DNA of 64,000 nt, from contig NZ_JBASAD010000033.1 of the NCBI RefSeq assembly GCF_049650445.1, forward strand, positions 1 to 64,000, in the 5' to 3' direction. The DNA is from Castellaniella sp049650445 (lineage in GTDB: Bacteria > Pseudomonadota > Gammaproteobacteria > Burkholderiales > Burkholderiaceae_B). The notes under the pieces are model-generated. The model was not told the DNA's origin and did no database searches. It saw only the letters and a list, made by a program, of their open reading frames with translations. The translations under genes were made by a program, and so were the position numbers. Below, piece after piece: positions 45,781-53,823 of the stretch. Position 1 is the first letter of the stretch. The number at the start of each line of letters is the position of its first letter.

Positions 45781-46794
45781 CTACTGCGCGTTCGGCTGGT
45801 AGATCTGGTCGAACACACCGCCGTCCGCGAAGTGCGTCTTCTGCGCCTCGTCCCAGCTCGGTGCCACGTCCGTCAGGGTGAACAAGGAGATCGAGGGAAA
45901 CTGTCCCGCATGGCGCTCGGCGGCGGCCTTCAGCGTGGGCCGGTAATGGTGCTGCGCGGCGATCTCCTGGCCGGCCTCGGAATACAGATAGTCCAGGTAG
46001 GCCTGCGCCACGGCGCGTGTGCCCCGGGCATCGACGACCTTGTCCACCACGGCGACGGGCGGCTCGGCCAGGATGCTGACCGAGGGTACGACGATGTCCG
46101 CCTTGTCGGGCCCCAGTTCCTGGACGGCCAGAAAGGCTTCGTTTTCCCAGGCCAGCAGCACGTCGCCGATGCCACGCTCGATGAAGGTCGTGGTCGAACC
46201 CCGGGCGCCCGAATCCAGCACCGGCACCTGACGGTAGAGCGCACCGACGAACGCACGTGCTTTCGCCTCGTCGCCGCCGGGCTGGCGCAGAGCGTAGCCC
46301 CAGGCCGCCAGGTAGTTCCAGCGCGCGCCGCCGGAAGTCTTGGGATTGGGCGTGATGACCTGCACTCCCGGTTTGATCAGATCGCCCCAGTCGTGGATGC
46401 CTTTGGGATTGCCCTTGCGCACAAGGAAGACGATGGTGGAGGTATAGGGCGCGCTGTTCAGGGGCAATTGTTGCTGCCAGTCCGGGCGGATCGCGCCGCG
46501 CGCGGCGATGGCGTCGATGTCCGGCGCCAATGCCAGCGTCACCACATCGGCCTGCAGGCCGTCGATCACCGAACGCGCCTGCTTGCCCGAACCGCCATGC
46601 GACTGACGGACCGTGACGTGATCGCCGGTCTTGTCCTGCCAGTACTGGGCAAAGGCCGCGTTATAGGCTTGATACAGCTCTCGCGTCGGATCGTAGGACG
46701 CGTTCAACAGCGTGACATCGGCGGCGTGCGCGGCGCCGGTCAGGCCCAGGGTGGCGGCCAGGACGAGTAGCTGCCGCGGGAATCGGAATCGCAT
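45781..46794 (-). CDS. sbp: Sulfate-binding periplasmic protein
   Basis: Captures sulfate (or thiosulfate) for the importer. The 337-aa protein has a signal peptide ending AAHAAD, then VTLLNASYDPTRELYQAYN, the anion-binding SHGGSGKQARSVIDGLQADV, and PNPKTSGGARWNYLAAWGY, all family hallmarks. It is first in the operon. Sbp and CysP cannot be told apart with certainty from sequence alone. Confidence 0.94.
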   Translation of the reverse strand: MRFRFPRQLLVLAATLGLTGAAHAADVTLLNASYDPTRELYQAYNAAFAQYWQDKTGDHVTVRQSHGGSGKQARSVIDGLQADVVTLALAPDIDAIAARGAIRPDWQQQLPLNSAPYTSTIVFLVRKGNPKGIHDWGDLIKPGVQVITPNPKTSGGARWNYLAAWGYALRQPGGDEAKARAFVGALYRQVPVLDSGARGSTTTFIERGIGDVLLAWENEAFLAVQELGPDKADIVVPSVSILAEPPVAVVDKVVDARGTRAVAQAYLDYLYSEAGQEIAAQHHYRPTLKAAAERHAGQFPSISLFTLTDVAPSWDEAQKTHFADGGVFDQIYQPNAQ

Positions 46795-46883
46795 GAAAAG
46801 GACCTCGTGATGCGCGAATCAAGGCATCAGCTTAAAGAGATCCTTTTCAAAGCCGAACGAATCGTTTTGTCCAACGATATGAA

Positions 46884-46902
46884 CGCCGCACATTATGCGG
46901 CG
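46884..46902 (-). terminator. Hairpin between the lipoprotein gene and the sulfate operon
   Basis: CGCCGCA (46884-46890) pairs with TGCGGCG (46896-46902) around CATTA. It lies downstream of the minus-strand lipoprotein gene and upstream of sbp. It could end the first transcript or lie in the sbp control region. No clear sbp promoter was identified in 46795-46933. Confidence 0.4.
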
Positions 46903-46933
46903 CTGCTATATGCGTATGCGACGGCCGGGGTGT

Positions 46934-47770
46934 CTAAGACTTCGGCGGCAGGAACTGCGGACGCAGAATATCCCGCAGGCGATCGTAGGGAATCAGCAGT
47001 TCGGGCTGCCCCCAGGCGTAGGGCGCGATTTCGTAGGGCTGATATTTGACCAGCACACCCAGGTCGGTCAGCCCCACGTTATCGCTGGGCGCGAAGGGCC
47101 ACATACGGTTGAAATTATCCGGGTTGTCGATGGCGTCGGCATGCTGCTCCAGCCAGCGGGCGTGCTCGGCGCGCAAGGCCGCGTCGAAGGCCGGGCGCGC
47201 GCCCGGCGCCAGCAGATTGTCGATCGTCAGGGCCTTTTCGGCCGTATTGTCCCAATTCAGCAATTGCGACCCCGTCATGCCGTGGGCCATGCCGGTACGA
47301 TACTGGCCCGCATCCAGTTCGACCACGGTCAAGTGGTCGTTGCGATAGCGCGTCCGCGCGGCCAGTTGGACCTCGTCGCGCGATCCGGCAGTCTGCCAGT
47401 AATAGGCCTCGAAACCGCTCAGGGTGTCATAGGGGGCCGCGCTTTGCGTATCGACCCAGGTCATGGCCGCCAGGGCGTGATCGATCAGTTCCGTTAGGCG
47501 AGGATGCCCCGGGAAGGCCAGGGAATCGACCGTCAGCTTGGGACATTCACCCCGGCAGTCCGGCCGTTCGCGCGACCATTTCACCGGTTGCGTGAACAGC
47601 CCGTCCCGGCTGGTCTGCTGGTCGAGCTGGGCCGGCACCAGGCTGAGATTGTCCTGGGGGCCGCTGGCGCAGCCGGCCAGCGCCAGGGCCATGATCAAGG
47701 CGGGCAGGGCGGTGCGCCAGGAAAACGGCGGGCGAGGTTGAGACGGCAGGTGCATCGGCATGGGGCTCAT
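46934..47770 (-). CDS. DUF3298/RsiV-like lipoprotein
   Basis: A 278-aa exported protein with a lipobox LAGC (Cys34) after a hydrophobic stretch, so it should be a lipoprotein. The body has the PdaC/DUF4163-DUF3298 pattern: PKLTVDSLAFPGHPRLTELI, then YRNDHLTVVELDAGQYRTGMAHGM and the C-terminal GLTDLGVLVKYQPYEIAPYAWG, which resembles the extracellular domain of RsiV and related proteins. The function of stand-alone versions is unknown. An alternative start lies five codons in (Met6). Confidence 0.8.
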   Translation of the reverse strand: MSPMPMHLPSQPRPPFSWRTALPALIMALALAGCASGPQDNLSLVPAQLDQQTSRDGLFTQPVKWSRERPDCRGECPKLTVDSLAFPGHPRLTELIDHALAAMTWVDTQSAAPYDTLSGFEAYYWQTAGSRDEVQLAARTRYRNDHLTVVELDAGQYRTGMAHGMTGSQLLNWDNTAEKALTIDNLLAPGARPAFDAALRAEHARWLEQHADAIDNPDNFNRMWPFAPSDNVGLTDLGVLVKYQPYEIAPYAWGQPELLIPYDRLRDILRPQFLPPKS

Positions 47771-47873
47771 CGACTGGGTGTGATGCGGTGTTCGGGATTG
47801 CGGGCGGGAAGGGCGGGGGGAGGGCCGGACGGCCTGATCGTGGATAATAAGGCCTTTTCACCGGGGAGGGCCC

Positions 47874-48218
47874 ATGATCAGAATCTACCACAACCCGCGT
47901 TGCAGCACGTCGCGCAAAGCGCTCGAAACGCTCCAGGCCACAGGGCGTTCCGTCGAAGTGGTCGAATATCTGCATGCCTTGCCGCCGCGCGACGAACTGC
48001 GCGAACTGATCCGGGCCGCGGGCCTGACGGTGCGCGCAGCCTTGCGCCCCAAAGAAGCAGCCTACGAGTCGCTGGGATTGTCGGACACCACGCTGACGGA
48101 CGAACAGTTGCTCGACGCCATCGAGCAGCACCCCGTCTTGCTGAATCGGCCCTTCGTCGTCACGGACAAGGGCACGCGCCTGTGCCGTCCGTTTGAACGC
48201 ATCCAGGAAATCCTATAG
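47874..48218 (+). CDS. ArsC-family (glutaredoxin-type) reductase
   Basis: A 114-aa thioredoxin-fold protein beginning MIRIYHNPRCSTSRKALETL with the active Cys10 and the Arg-containing loop, later LLNRPFVV and KGTRLCRPFERI. It is close in length and motif to glutaredoxin-dependent arsenate reductases (ArsC) and to the YfgD/Spx-like group. No other arsenic gene is adjacent (the ArsB-family gene is 14 kb away), so the arsenate role is not certain. Confidence 0.85.
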   Translation: MIRIYHNPRCSTSRKALETLQATGRSVEVVEYLHALPPRDELRELIRAAGLTVRAALRPKEAAYESLGLSDTTLTDEQLLDAIEQHPVLLNRPFVVTDKGTRLCRPFERIQEIL

Positions 48219-48307
48219 GCAAGCTCTGACTCGGGCGGTCTGCAGCGTTTGCCTGCCGCTCTACTGATTCAGATGTTCCTCAGCTTCCAACCACTGACGA
48301 GGCGCCT

Positions 48308-49093
48308 GTGTTCGAGTTCATCCAACTGCTGCCCCCATTGCTCAAGTTTGCGGCGTGTGTGCTGTTCGTCGGCCTGATTGCACTTGTTGCCCTGGGCGCG
48401 ATGAGCATGCTGCGCCGTGCGTGGCCCCCCGGACTGCATGCCCCCAATATGGTCAATACCATGCTTTCCGGCATCCTGCTGCCCACGGGCATGGTCATTG
48501 CCTTCGTGGCGGCGGATATCTGGCAGCAGGATGCCAAGGGCCACATCGCGGTCGAGCACGAGGCCAGCGCCGTGGTCGACGTGCTGCGCATCGCAAAATT
48601 CCTGCCCGGCGACCGGCGTGAAAGCGTCACGGGTTTGATCGATGACTACATCCGCGAAGTGGTCGAAAACGAATGGCCGTTCATGGCGACAGGCCGCTGG
48701 AGCCTGGTCGCCGAGAACCAACTGGAGGCCTTGATCATCGCATCCGTGGAGCTCGAGGCAAGCACCGATCAGTTGGGTGTGCGCCGCGCAGCCGAAGAAC
48801 TGCGGCGCTATGCGCAGAATATCGAAAGAGCCCGCGATGACCGTCTGCTGATTGCGCGCAGCCCGGGGATCATGTCCGCGAAGGGGGCCGTGGTGCTGAT
48901 GCTGCTGTTCGTCGCCGCGTGCGTGTTGTGCGAACTGCATCTCAGCCAGCGGCGGCCGCTGGTCTTGTCGATGCTGTTGTTTTCCCTCAGTTTCGGCGCG
49001 ACGCTTTATCTGATCGTTTCATTCGATCGGCCCTTCATGGGCACCAACCAGATCCAACCGGAATCCCTGTCATTGCTGCTGATCCGGGGTTAG
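48308..49093 (+). CDS. DUF4239 (bestrophin-like) membrane protein
   Basis: A 261-aa protein with two N-terminal and two C-terminal hydrophobic segments and a soluble helical part between them, which is the DUF4239 plan. Useful strings are MVNTMLSGILLPTGMVIAFV, HEASAVVDVLRIAKFLPG and SLSFGATLYLIVSFDRPF. GTG at 48308 is the start that keeps the first helix. Function is unknown; some members are annotated as bestrophin-like. Its stop codon lies within a long hairpin. Confidence 0.75.
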   Translation: MFEFIQLLPPLLKFAACVLFVGLIALVALGAMSMLRRAWPPGLHAPNMVNTMLSGILLPTGMVIAFVAADIWQQDAKGHIAVEHEASAVVDVLRIAKFLPGDRRESVTGLIDDYIREVVENEWPFMATGRWSLVAENQLEALIIASVELEASTDQLGVRRAAEELRRYAQNIERARDDRLLIARSPGIMSAKGAVVLMLLFVAACVLCELHLSQRRPLVLSMLLFSLSFGATLYLIVSFDRPFMGTNQIQPESLSLLLIRG

Positions 49094-49127
49094 TGCCCTG
49101 TCTGGTTGATGAGCCAGACGGGGCACT
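49092..49127. terminator. Strong bidirectional hairpin between convergent genes
   Basis: AGTGCCCTGTCTGG (49092-49105) pairs with CCAGACGGGGCACT (49114-49127), 14 bp with one wobble and an 8-nt loop. It overlaps the DUF4239 stop codon and lies in the 71-bp gap to the converging oxidoreductase gene. There is no U tract, but strength and position support a terminator. Confidence 0.6.
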
Positions 49128-49164
49128 GAAGTCAAGGCCCGTATTCGCACCTGACGAGCGCGCG

Positions 49165-50424
49165 TCAGGGCTGGACCGAGGGTACGCCGGTCGGGAAGCG
49201 GCGCGTGCGGTGCGTCACCGGCAGGCCACGGCCCTTCAGCAGGATGTTCCAGTAAAACCAGGGCATGAAGCGGCGCTTGAGCCACCAGTAGGAGCGGCGC
49301 GGCACGCGCGGATCGAAGGGAAAGCTGGGCGTGATCGTCCCGCCGTAGGTGAACTCGGCCAGCAGAACCTTGCCGCGTGAAGTCGTCAACGGGCAGGCAG
49401 CATAGCCATCGTAGCTCTCGACGTTGCCGGCGCCACGCAGGGCGCTCAGCAGGTTCAGCGTCAGCACGGGAGACTGGCTCTTGATGGCGGCGGCTGTCTT
49501 GCTGTTGGGCGTCGAGGTGCAATCCCCCAGGCCGAACACATCGGGATACCGTGTGTGGCGCAGCGTGTGCTTGTCCACATCCAGCCAGCCGTTCGCATCG
49601 GCCAGCGGGCTGGTGCGGATGAAATCAGGCGCACCTTGTGGCGGCACCACGTGCAGCAAGTCGTAGGCGACTTCCTCGCGCACTTTTTCACCATCCACCA
49701 CTGATTCGAAGACGGCGATCCTGTCCTCGCCACGGACCTGGACCAGATTCTGGCCAAAGTGTGGTTGGGCACCGTAGGACGCCATGACTTTGTCCAGCGC
49801 CTGGGCGTAGAAGGGCACGCCGAAGACTGTAGCGCCGGCCGTACGGAACTGCAGGCTGTCGGCCTTCACGCCCCGTCGGCGGAACTCGTCGGCAGCCAGG
49901 TACAGGGCCTTTTGCGGCGCACCCGGGCATTTCACCGCGCCGGCCGGCTGGGTGAAGATCGCCGTGCCGCCCTGGAACTGGCGCACCAGTTCCCAGGTGT
50001 AGGGTGCCAGATCGTAAAGATAGTTGCTGGTCACGCCGTTCTTTCCCAGGGCGTCGGCCAGGCCCTCGATGGCGTTCCAATCGATCTGGATGCCCGCAGC
50101 CACCACCAGGTAGTCATAGGCCACGCGACTGCCGTCGCCCAACTCCACCTGACGCTCGTCGGGCAACAGGGCGGTCACGGGCTGCGCGATATGGCGCACG
50201 CCGTCGGGCAGGCAGTCGTGCAGAGGCCGGCGCGTGTCTTCGGCCTTATACGCGCCGCCGCCCACCAGGGTCCAGGCGGGCTGATAATCGTGATGGCTGG
50301 ACGGATCGATGATGGCGATGTCCAGACCCGGCTCGTGGCGGCGGAGCTGGGCGGCGACGGTGGTGCCGCCGGTGCCGGCGCCGACGATCACCACGGTATG
50401 CTTGCGGACGGATGCGTTGCTCAT
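49165..50424 (-). CDS. sqr: Sulfide:quinone oxidoreductase, type II
   Basis: Membrane-associated flavoprotein that oxidises sulfide and passes electrons to quinone. The 419-aa protein has the FAD loop VVIVGAGTGGTTVAAQL (15-20), the YDYLVVAAGIQ segment, two candidate redox cysteines C166 (AVKCPGAPQK) and C344 (YAACPLTTSR), the FGLGDCTSTPNSKTAAAI segment and the C-terminal PRRSYWWLKRRFMPWFYWNI. The KCPGAPQ and YxxCP pattern is that of the type II (mitochondrial-like) group. No persulfide dioxygenase or rhodanese gene is next to it. Confidence 0.87.
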   Translation of the reverse strand: MSNASVRKHTVVIVGAGTGGTTVAAQLRRHEPGLDIAIIDPSSHHDYQPAWTLVGGGAYKAEDTRRPLHDCLPDGVRHIAQPVTALLPDERQVELGDGSRVAYDYLVVAAGIQIDWNAIEGLADALGKNGVTSNYLYDLAPYTWELVRQFQGGTAIFTQPAGAVKCPGAPQKALYLAADEFRRRGVKADSLQFRTAGATVFGVPFYAQALDKVMASYGAQPHFGQNLVQVRGEDRIAVFESVVDGEKVREEVAYDLLHVVPPQGAPDFIRTSPLADANGWLDVDKHTLRHTRYPDVFGLGDCTSTPNSKTAAAIKSQSPVLTLNLLSALRGAGNVESYDGYAACPLTTSRGKVLLAEFTYGGTITPSFPFDPRVPRRSYWWLKRRFMPWFYWNILLKGRGLPVTHRTRRFPTGVPSVQP

Positions 50425-50674
50425 GAAGGCCTCGAATGGGTCGAATATGGAGCCTGGGGCGATGCGCCCGGCGGCATAATGCGATCATTCTAGGAGCCGG
50501 CTCTCGCAGAGAGAACGACCGATGGGCTATGTCTTTATGACTTTTGCGACCAAAAACCCGGATACCGCGAAGGAATAGAGGCCTTGTCCCGCATCCGGTT
50601 TTCGATTTCCCGGGTGTTAATATCGCTCAGGAGCCTCTTGGCTGAAACCCCGATTGCGTTCCGATTCCTGAAGT
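50425..50674. promoter_or_regulatory. Divergent gap upstream of sqr and acyP
   Basis: This 250-bp stretch holds no gene that I can see. TAGAAT on the minus strand near 50490 and TAATAT on the plus strand near 50620 are possible -10 boxes, without convincing -35 partners. A small hairpin CTCTC/GAGAG lies near 50502-50514. Confidence 0.25.
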
Positions 50675-50971
50675 ATGAAATCTCTGCCTGAACACCACGA
50701 ACTAGAAACGTTGACCGCGCTCGTCGAGGGCCGTGTACAGGGCGTCGGATTTCGCGCCGCCGCTGTCCGTCAGGCGCACCAGCTCAAGCTCGGCGGCTGG
50801 GTACGCAATCTGTCCGATGGCCGGGTCGAAGCCCTGATCCAGGGCGAACATGCCGCCGTCGACCGCATGCTGTCCTGGCTGCTCCAGGGACCGCCCGCCG
50901 CCCGGGTGACTGGCGTGACGCACACGGAAACCCCCACAGAACGCCACTACGAGCGCTTCGAGCAGATCTGA
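50675..50971 (+). CDS. acyP: Acylphosphatase
   Basis: Hydrolyses acyl phosphates. The 98-aa protein has the complete signature: VEGRVQGVGFRAAAVRQA with catalytic Arg27 and GGWVRNLSDGRVEALIQG with Asn45. It is of normal length and fold. No operon partner is obvious; the DUF411 gene follows after 123 bp. Confidence 0.94.
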   Translation: MKSLPEHHELETLTALVEGRVQGVGFRAAAVRQAHQLKLGGWVRNLSDGRVEALIQGEHAAVDRMLSWLLQGPPAARVTGVTHTETPTERHYERFEQI

Positions 50972-51094
50972 CAGGATCCGATCGCCTGCGCACAGCCGCA
51001 TGGTGATCCGGACCGGTTGAACCAATCGACCTTTTCACACTCAAAGCTGCAGTCCGCCGATTCCGGTGGATCTGGTGACTATTCAGAGGTACGC

Positions 51095-51523
51095 ATGAAA
51101 CGATTCTTCACCCTCGGCCTGCTGGCCGCCGCCCTGGGAGCCTCCCTGTCCGCCCACGCCCAGGCAGGCGAAGCCGTCACCGTCTACCAGGACCCGAGCT
51201 GCGGCTGCTGCCACGGCTGGGCCGAGCACATGCGCGCCGAGGGCTTCGAAGTGCGTGAAGTGCCGACCTCCGACATGGCGGCGGTCAAGACCCGCCTGGG
51301 CGTGCCCATGGAGCTGGCGTCCTGCCACACGGCACGGCTGGAGTCGAGCGGCCAGATCGTCGAAGGTCACGTGCCGGCCTCGGCCGTGCGCAAGCTGTTG
51401 GCCTCGAAGGACACGCGCGGCGCGGCAGCGCCCGGCATGCCGCTGAATTCGCCCGGCATGGGGCCGATGGACGGCAATCTGGTCACGCTCGACTTCAACG
51501 GCAAGCCGTTTTCGCGCGACTGA
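51095..51523 (+). CDS. DUF411 exported metal-binding protein
   Basis: A 142-aa protein with a signal peptide (residues 1-23, AHAQA) and the DUF411 core: VTVYQDPSCGCCHGWAEHM with Cys36, Cys38 and Cys39, then ELASCHTARLESSGQIVEGH and the cysteine in SCHT. Such proteins are found near copper-resistance genes and thought to bind copper; none are next to it here. Met/Pro/Gly-rich residues (GMPLNSPGMGPM) near the C-terminus also suit metal binding. The ATG at 51095 is set by the signal peptide. Confidence 0.87.
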   Translation: MKRFFTLGLLAAALGASLSAHAQAGEAVTVYQDPSCGCCHGWAEHMRAEGFEVREVPTSDMAAVKTRLGVPMELASCHTARLESSGQIVEGHVPASAVRKLLASKDTRGAAAPGMPLNSPGMGPMDGNLVTLDFNGKPFSRD

Positions 51524-51565
51524 AGCAACCGGAGCGAAGCCCGGCCAGGCCGAAACCCGTTCGCC

Positions 51566-52852
51566 TCAGTGCGTAGCGGGTTCGGATTCGGCTGCGGAGT
51601 CGGGACTGGCCACGTGCGCCGTCGGCGCGGGTAGTTCACCGACAGGGCGCGCGGCCGGAGCAGGCGAGACCTGCGCAGCGGGCCGGGTAGCCTGGACAGG
51701 CCGGGTTGCTGCGGGCTTGGCTGCCGCAGGTCTGGCGGCCCCGGCCTCGGACGACTTTTCCACCACCAGTTCGACCCGGCGGTTGCGCGCGCGCCCGTCG
51801 GCCGATTGGTTGTCCGCGATCGGCTTGGCATCGGCATAACCCACAGCCTTCAGATGCCCCTTGCCGATGCCGTTGGCTTGCAGATAACGCACCACGCTGC
51901 CGGCCCGGGCGCTGGACAGCTCCCAGTTGGACGGATAGCGGGCATTGCTGCGCACCGGCACCGCATCCGTGTGGCCCTCGACCGTGATGTCGTAGCCGGC
52001 GTCGGACAATACCTTGGCCATGCGCCGCAGCACCGACAGGCCCTCGCGGCTGAGATCCGCCTGACCCGTGCCGAACAGGATCTCGCTGTTGACGCGAAAA
52101 CTGATGGAACGCTGGTTGACGATCACCTCGACGTCATGGCCCAGATCACCCAGCGGCAGAGAGGCCGCCAGGGCAGCCCCTTCGGAGGGTTCCTCCGCAG
52201 CGGGGGCGGGCGCGACCGAAGGACTCCCGCCGGTCTTGTCCGTGCGTGAGAGCGGGGAGGGCGAAGTGAACGCGAGCGCGGCGTCCTGAGCAGAATAGGG
52301 CGCGATGTCGTCCGGCGGCGGGATCTGTGCGAGCGTTGCAGGTTCGGTTTCGGTCGCCACAGGCGTCTCGGCGACCGCCACCGGTGCCTGTGCCTGTGCC
52401 GGCTCGGCCGCGAAATCCGGGAAAGTCCCGAACAAGGGCGAATGTTCGGGCTCGGTCTGGGGCGGGGCGCTGAACGCGACCGCAGCGTCCTCGGCGGAAT
52501 AGGCGTATGCCTCGTCCGGCGCGGGAATCGGTGCCAGCGGCACCGCCGGCGGCGCCGCCTGCTCATGGACTGCCGTCGTCAACACGGCGGCCCGCTTGCC
52601 GATGGATCCTGAAAACGCCAGCATCACGATCATGGCGACCAGCAGCAGCGTCATCACATCCAGATACGTCAGGAACCAGCCTTCTTCCTGAGGCGATTCC
52701 GTCGTCTGCCCCAAGCCCCAGCGATCGGACACATTGGTGCGCTTGCGGTCACGCCGCAGGGCCTGGCGGGCCTGAAACAGCTCAATCTCCATCTCCCGCA
52801 TGCGTTGGGAGAAGGCCTGGGCCGGGTTCAGTTCGGCAGGTCCGCGCCTCAT
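51566..52852 (-). CDS. MotB-like stator protein with extended Ala/Pro linker
   Basis: A 428-aa inner-membrane protein with one transmembrane segment (about residues 60-80, GWFLTYLDVMTLLLVAMIVM) carrying the conserved ion-channel Asp65, and a C-terminal OmpA-like peptidoglycan-binding domain (about 245-366: VEGHTDAVPVRSNARYPSNW, ELSSARA, GYADAKPIADN, NRRVELVVEK). It is longer than ordinary MotB (~300 aa): a 160-residue Ala/Pro/Glu linker contains two copies of a ~22-aa motif (109-130 and 177-198), and a 60-residue Ala/Pro tail follows. Its ATG overlaps the motA-like stop. No other flagellar gene is in the window. Confidence 0.87.
   Translation of the reverse strand: MRRGPAELNPAQAFSQRMREMEIELFQARQALRRDRKRTNVSDRWGLGQTTESPQEEGWFLTYLDVMTLLLVAMIVMLAFSGSIGKRAAVLTTAVHEQAAPPAVPLAPIPAPDEAYAYSAEDAAVAFSAPPQTEPEHSPLFGTFPDFAAEPAQAQAPVAVAETPVATETEPATLAQIPPPDDIAPYSAQDAALAFTSPSPLSRTDKTGGSPSVAPAPAAEEPSEGAALAASLPLGDLGHDVEVIVNQRSISFRVNSEILFGTGQADLSREGLSVLRRMAKVLSDAGYDITVEGHTDAVPVRSNARYPSNWELSSARAGSVVRYLQANGIGKGHLKAVGYADAKPIADNQSADGRARNRRVELVVEKSSEAGAARPAAAKPAATRPVQATRPAAQVSPAPAARPVGELPAPTAHVASPDSAAESEPATH
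52259..52528 (-). repeat. Two-copy internal repeat within the MotB-like gene
   Basis: Copies at 52463-52528 and 52259-52324 encode IPAPDEAYAYSAEDAAVAF and IPPPDDIAPYSAQDAALAF, with similar flanks and clear nucleotide likeness (for example GTGAACGCGAGCG against CTGAACGCGACCG). They are separated by a ~138-nt Ala/Pro/Thr-rich spacer. The repeat probably arose by duplication. Confidence 0.7.
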
Positions 52853-53667
52853 GAGGGCTCCGGCTCCTTGTCCTTGAGCGCCGCCGTGACCGGTCCCTGG
52901 TCGCGGATTTCATCGCGGATCTCGGCGATGAAGGCTTTCAGCGTTTCCCGCATCAGCGCAGGACTGCGCTTCTGGCTCATCATGGCGATGCCCTGCATCA
53001 GGGTGTTCATCAGGATCAGGCGCTGCTCGGTGCGCCGTTCCAGCTTGACCGCGACGGGTTTGAACACCAGATTGGCCAGCAGCACGCCGTAAAAGGTCGT
53101 CATCAGGGCCAGGGCCATCTGCCGTCCGATTGCCGTGATGTCGCCGTCGCCCAGCAGGAACAGCAGATTGACCAGGCCCACCAGCGTGCCCACCATGCCG
53201 AAAGCCGGTGCAAAGCCCGCCATGACGCGAAACAACTGGGCCTCGGCATGTTCCTTGGCCTTCATGCGGGCGACGCGCCATTGCAGCAAGTCCAGGATGT
53301 CCTGTTCAGGCACGTTGTCGATCACGAACTGGACGCCGTTGCGCAGAAACGGGCTGGACACGCGTTCCAGGGCCTGCTCGACGGCATGGATGTCGCTCTG
53401 CATCCAGATGCGCGCGATTTCGACCAGATCTTCCAGATCCTTGTCGACGTCCAGACGCTCGCGGTGGACGACGCTGCGGATCAGGCCGAAAATCCGCATG
53501 ACTTCACGCAAAGGATAGGCGATGAACGTCGCCGCCGCCGTGCCGATCAGCACGATGCCCAGGCCCGGCCAGTCGACGAACAGCCCCGGATCCTCGGCCG
53601 ACAGGAACAGAACGATGGCCAGCATCACAATGCTGGCGACGATGCCGATCAGGGTGGATGGATTCAT
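52849..53667 (-). CDS. MotA-like proton-channel stator protein
   Basis: A 272-aa protein with four membrane helices: two near the N-terminus (LIGIVASIVMLAIVLFLSA, LGIVLIGTAAATFIAYPL) and two after a cytoplasmic loop, including the conserved FAPAFGMVGTLVGLVNLLFL and AIGRQMALALMTTFYGVLLA. This is the MotA/PomA plan rather than TolQ/ExbB. It overlaps the MotB-like gene by ATGA. Chemotaxis or flagellar genes are not adjacent, so it may be a second stator or drive another envelope machine. Confidence 0.87.
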   Translation of the reverse strand: MNPSTLIGIVASIVMLAIVLFLSAEDPGLFVDWPGLGIVLIGTAAATFIAYPLREVMRIFGLIRSVVHRERLDVDKDLEDLVEIARIWMQSDIHAVEQALERVSSPFLRNGVQFVIDNVPEQDILDLLQWRVARMKAKEHAEAQLFRVMAGFAPAFGMVGTLVGLVNLLFLLGDGDITAIGRQMALALMTTFYGVLLANLVFKPVAVKLERRTEQRLILMNTLMQGIAMMSQKRSPALMRETLKAFIAEIRDEIRDQGPVTAALKDKEPEPS

Positions 53668-53774
53668 GCGCGGGGCCGTTGGAGGAAAAACAGAGGCATC
53701 TTACCGTGATCGGCGGTACAGGCGCTTGAAGAACAGCGGGCTCTTTCCTGGCCCATGCGCCCGTCTTTAATTCG

Positions 53775-53790
53775 CATAATGTATATTATG
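53775..53790. promoter_or_regulatory. 16-bp palindrome upstream of the MotA-like gene
   Basis: CATAAT (53775-53780) and ATTATG (53785-53790) are inverted around GTAT, in an AT-rich patch 108 bp upstream of the MotA-like ATG and just past the end of the LysR gene. The form resembles operators of GntR-type regulators, but no such regulator is encoded in the window. It may also contain a -10 box. Confidence 0.4.
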
Positions 53791-53823
53791 TAAAGTCAAA
53801 GAAAGAAGCCTGCAGCGCTCCGG

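Noticed and set aside
44023..46770. 915-codon plus-strand frame across the sulfate permease genes
   Set aside because: Composition is Gln/His/Arg/Gly-rich as expected for the complement of GC-rich membrane-protein codons, and cysW, cysT and sbp are all intact on the other strand.
53690..53760. Short minus-strand peptide (GPGKSPLFFKRLYRRSR) ending at TAA, possible gene remnant
   Set aside because: It lacks a start, is preceded by a stop after about 20 residues, and I cannot assign it to a family; too short to call.
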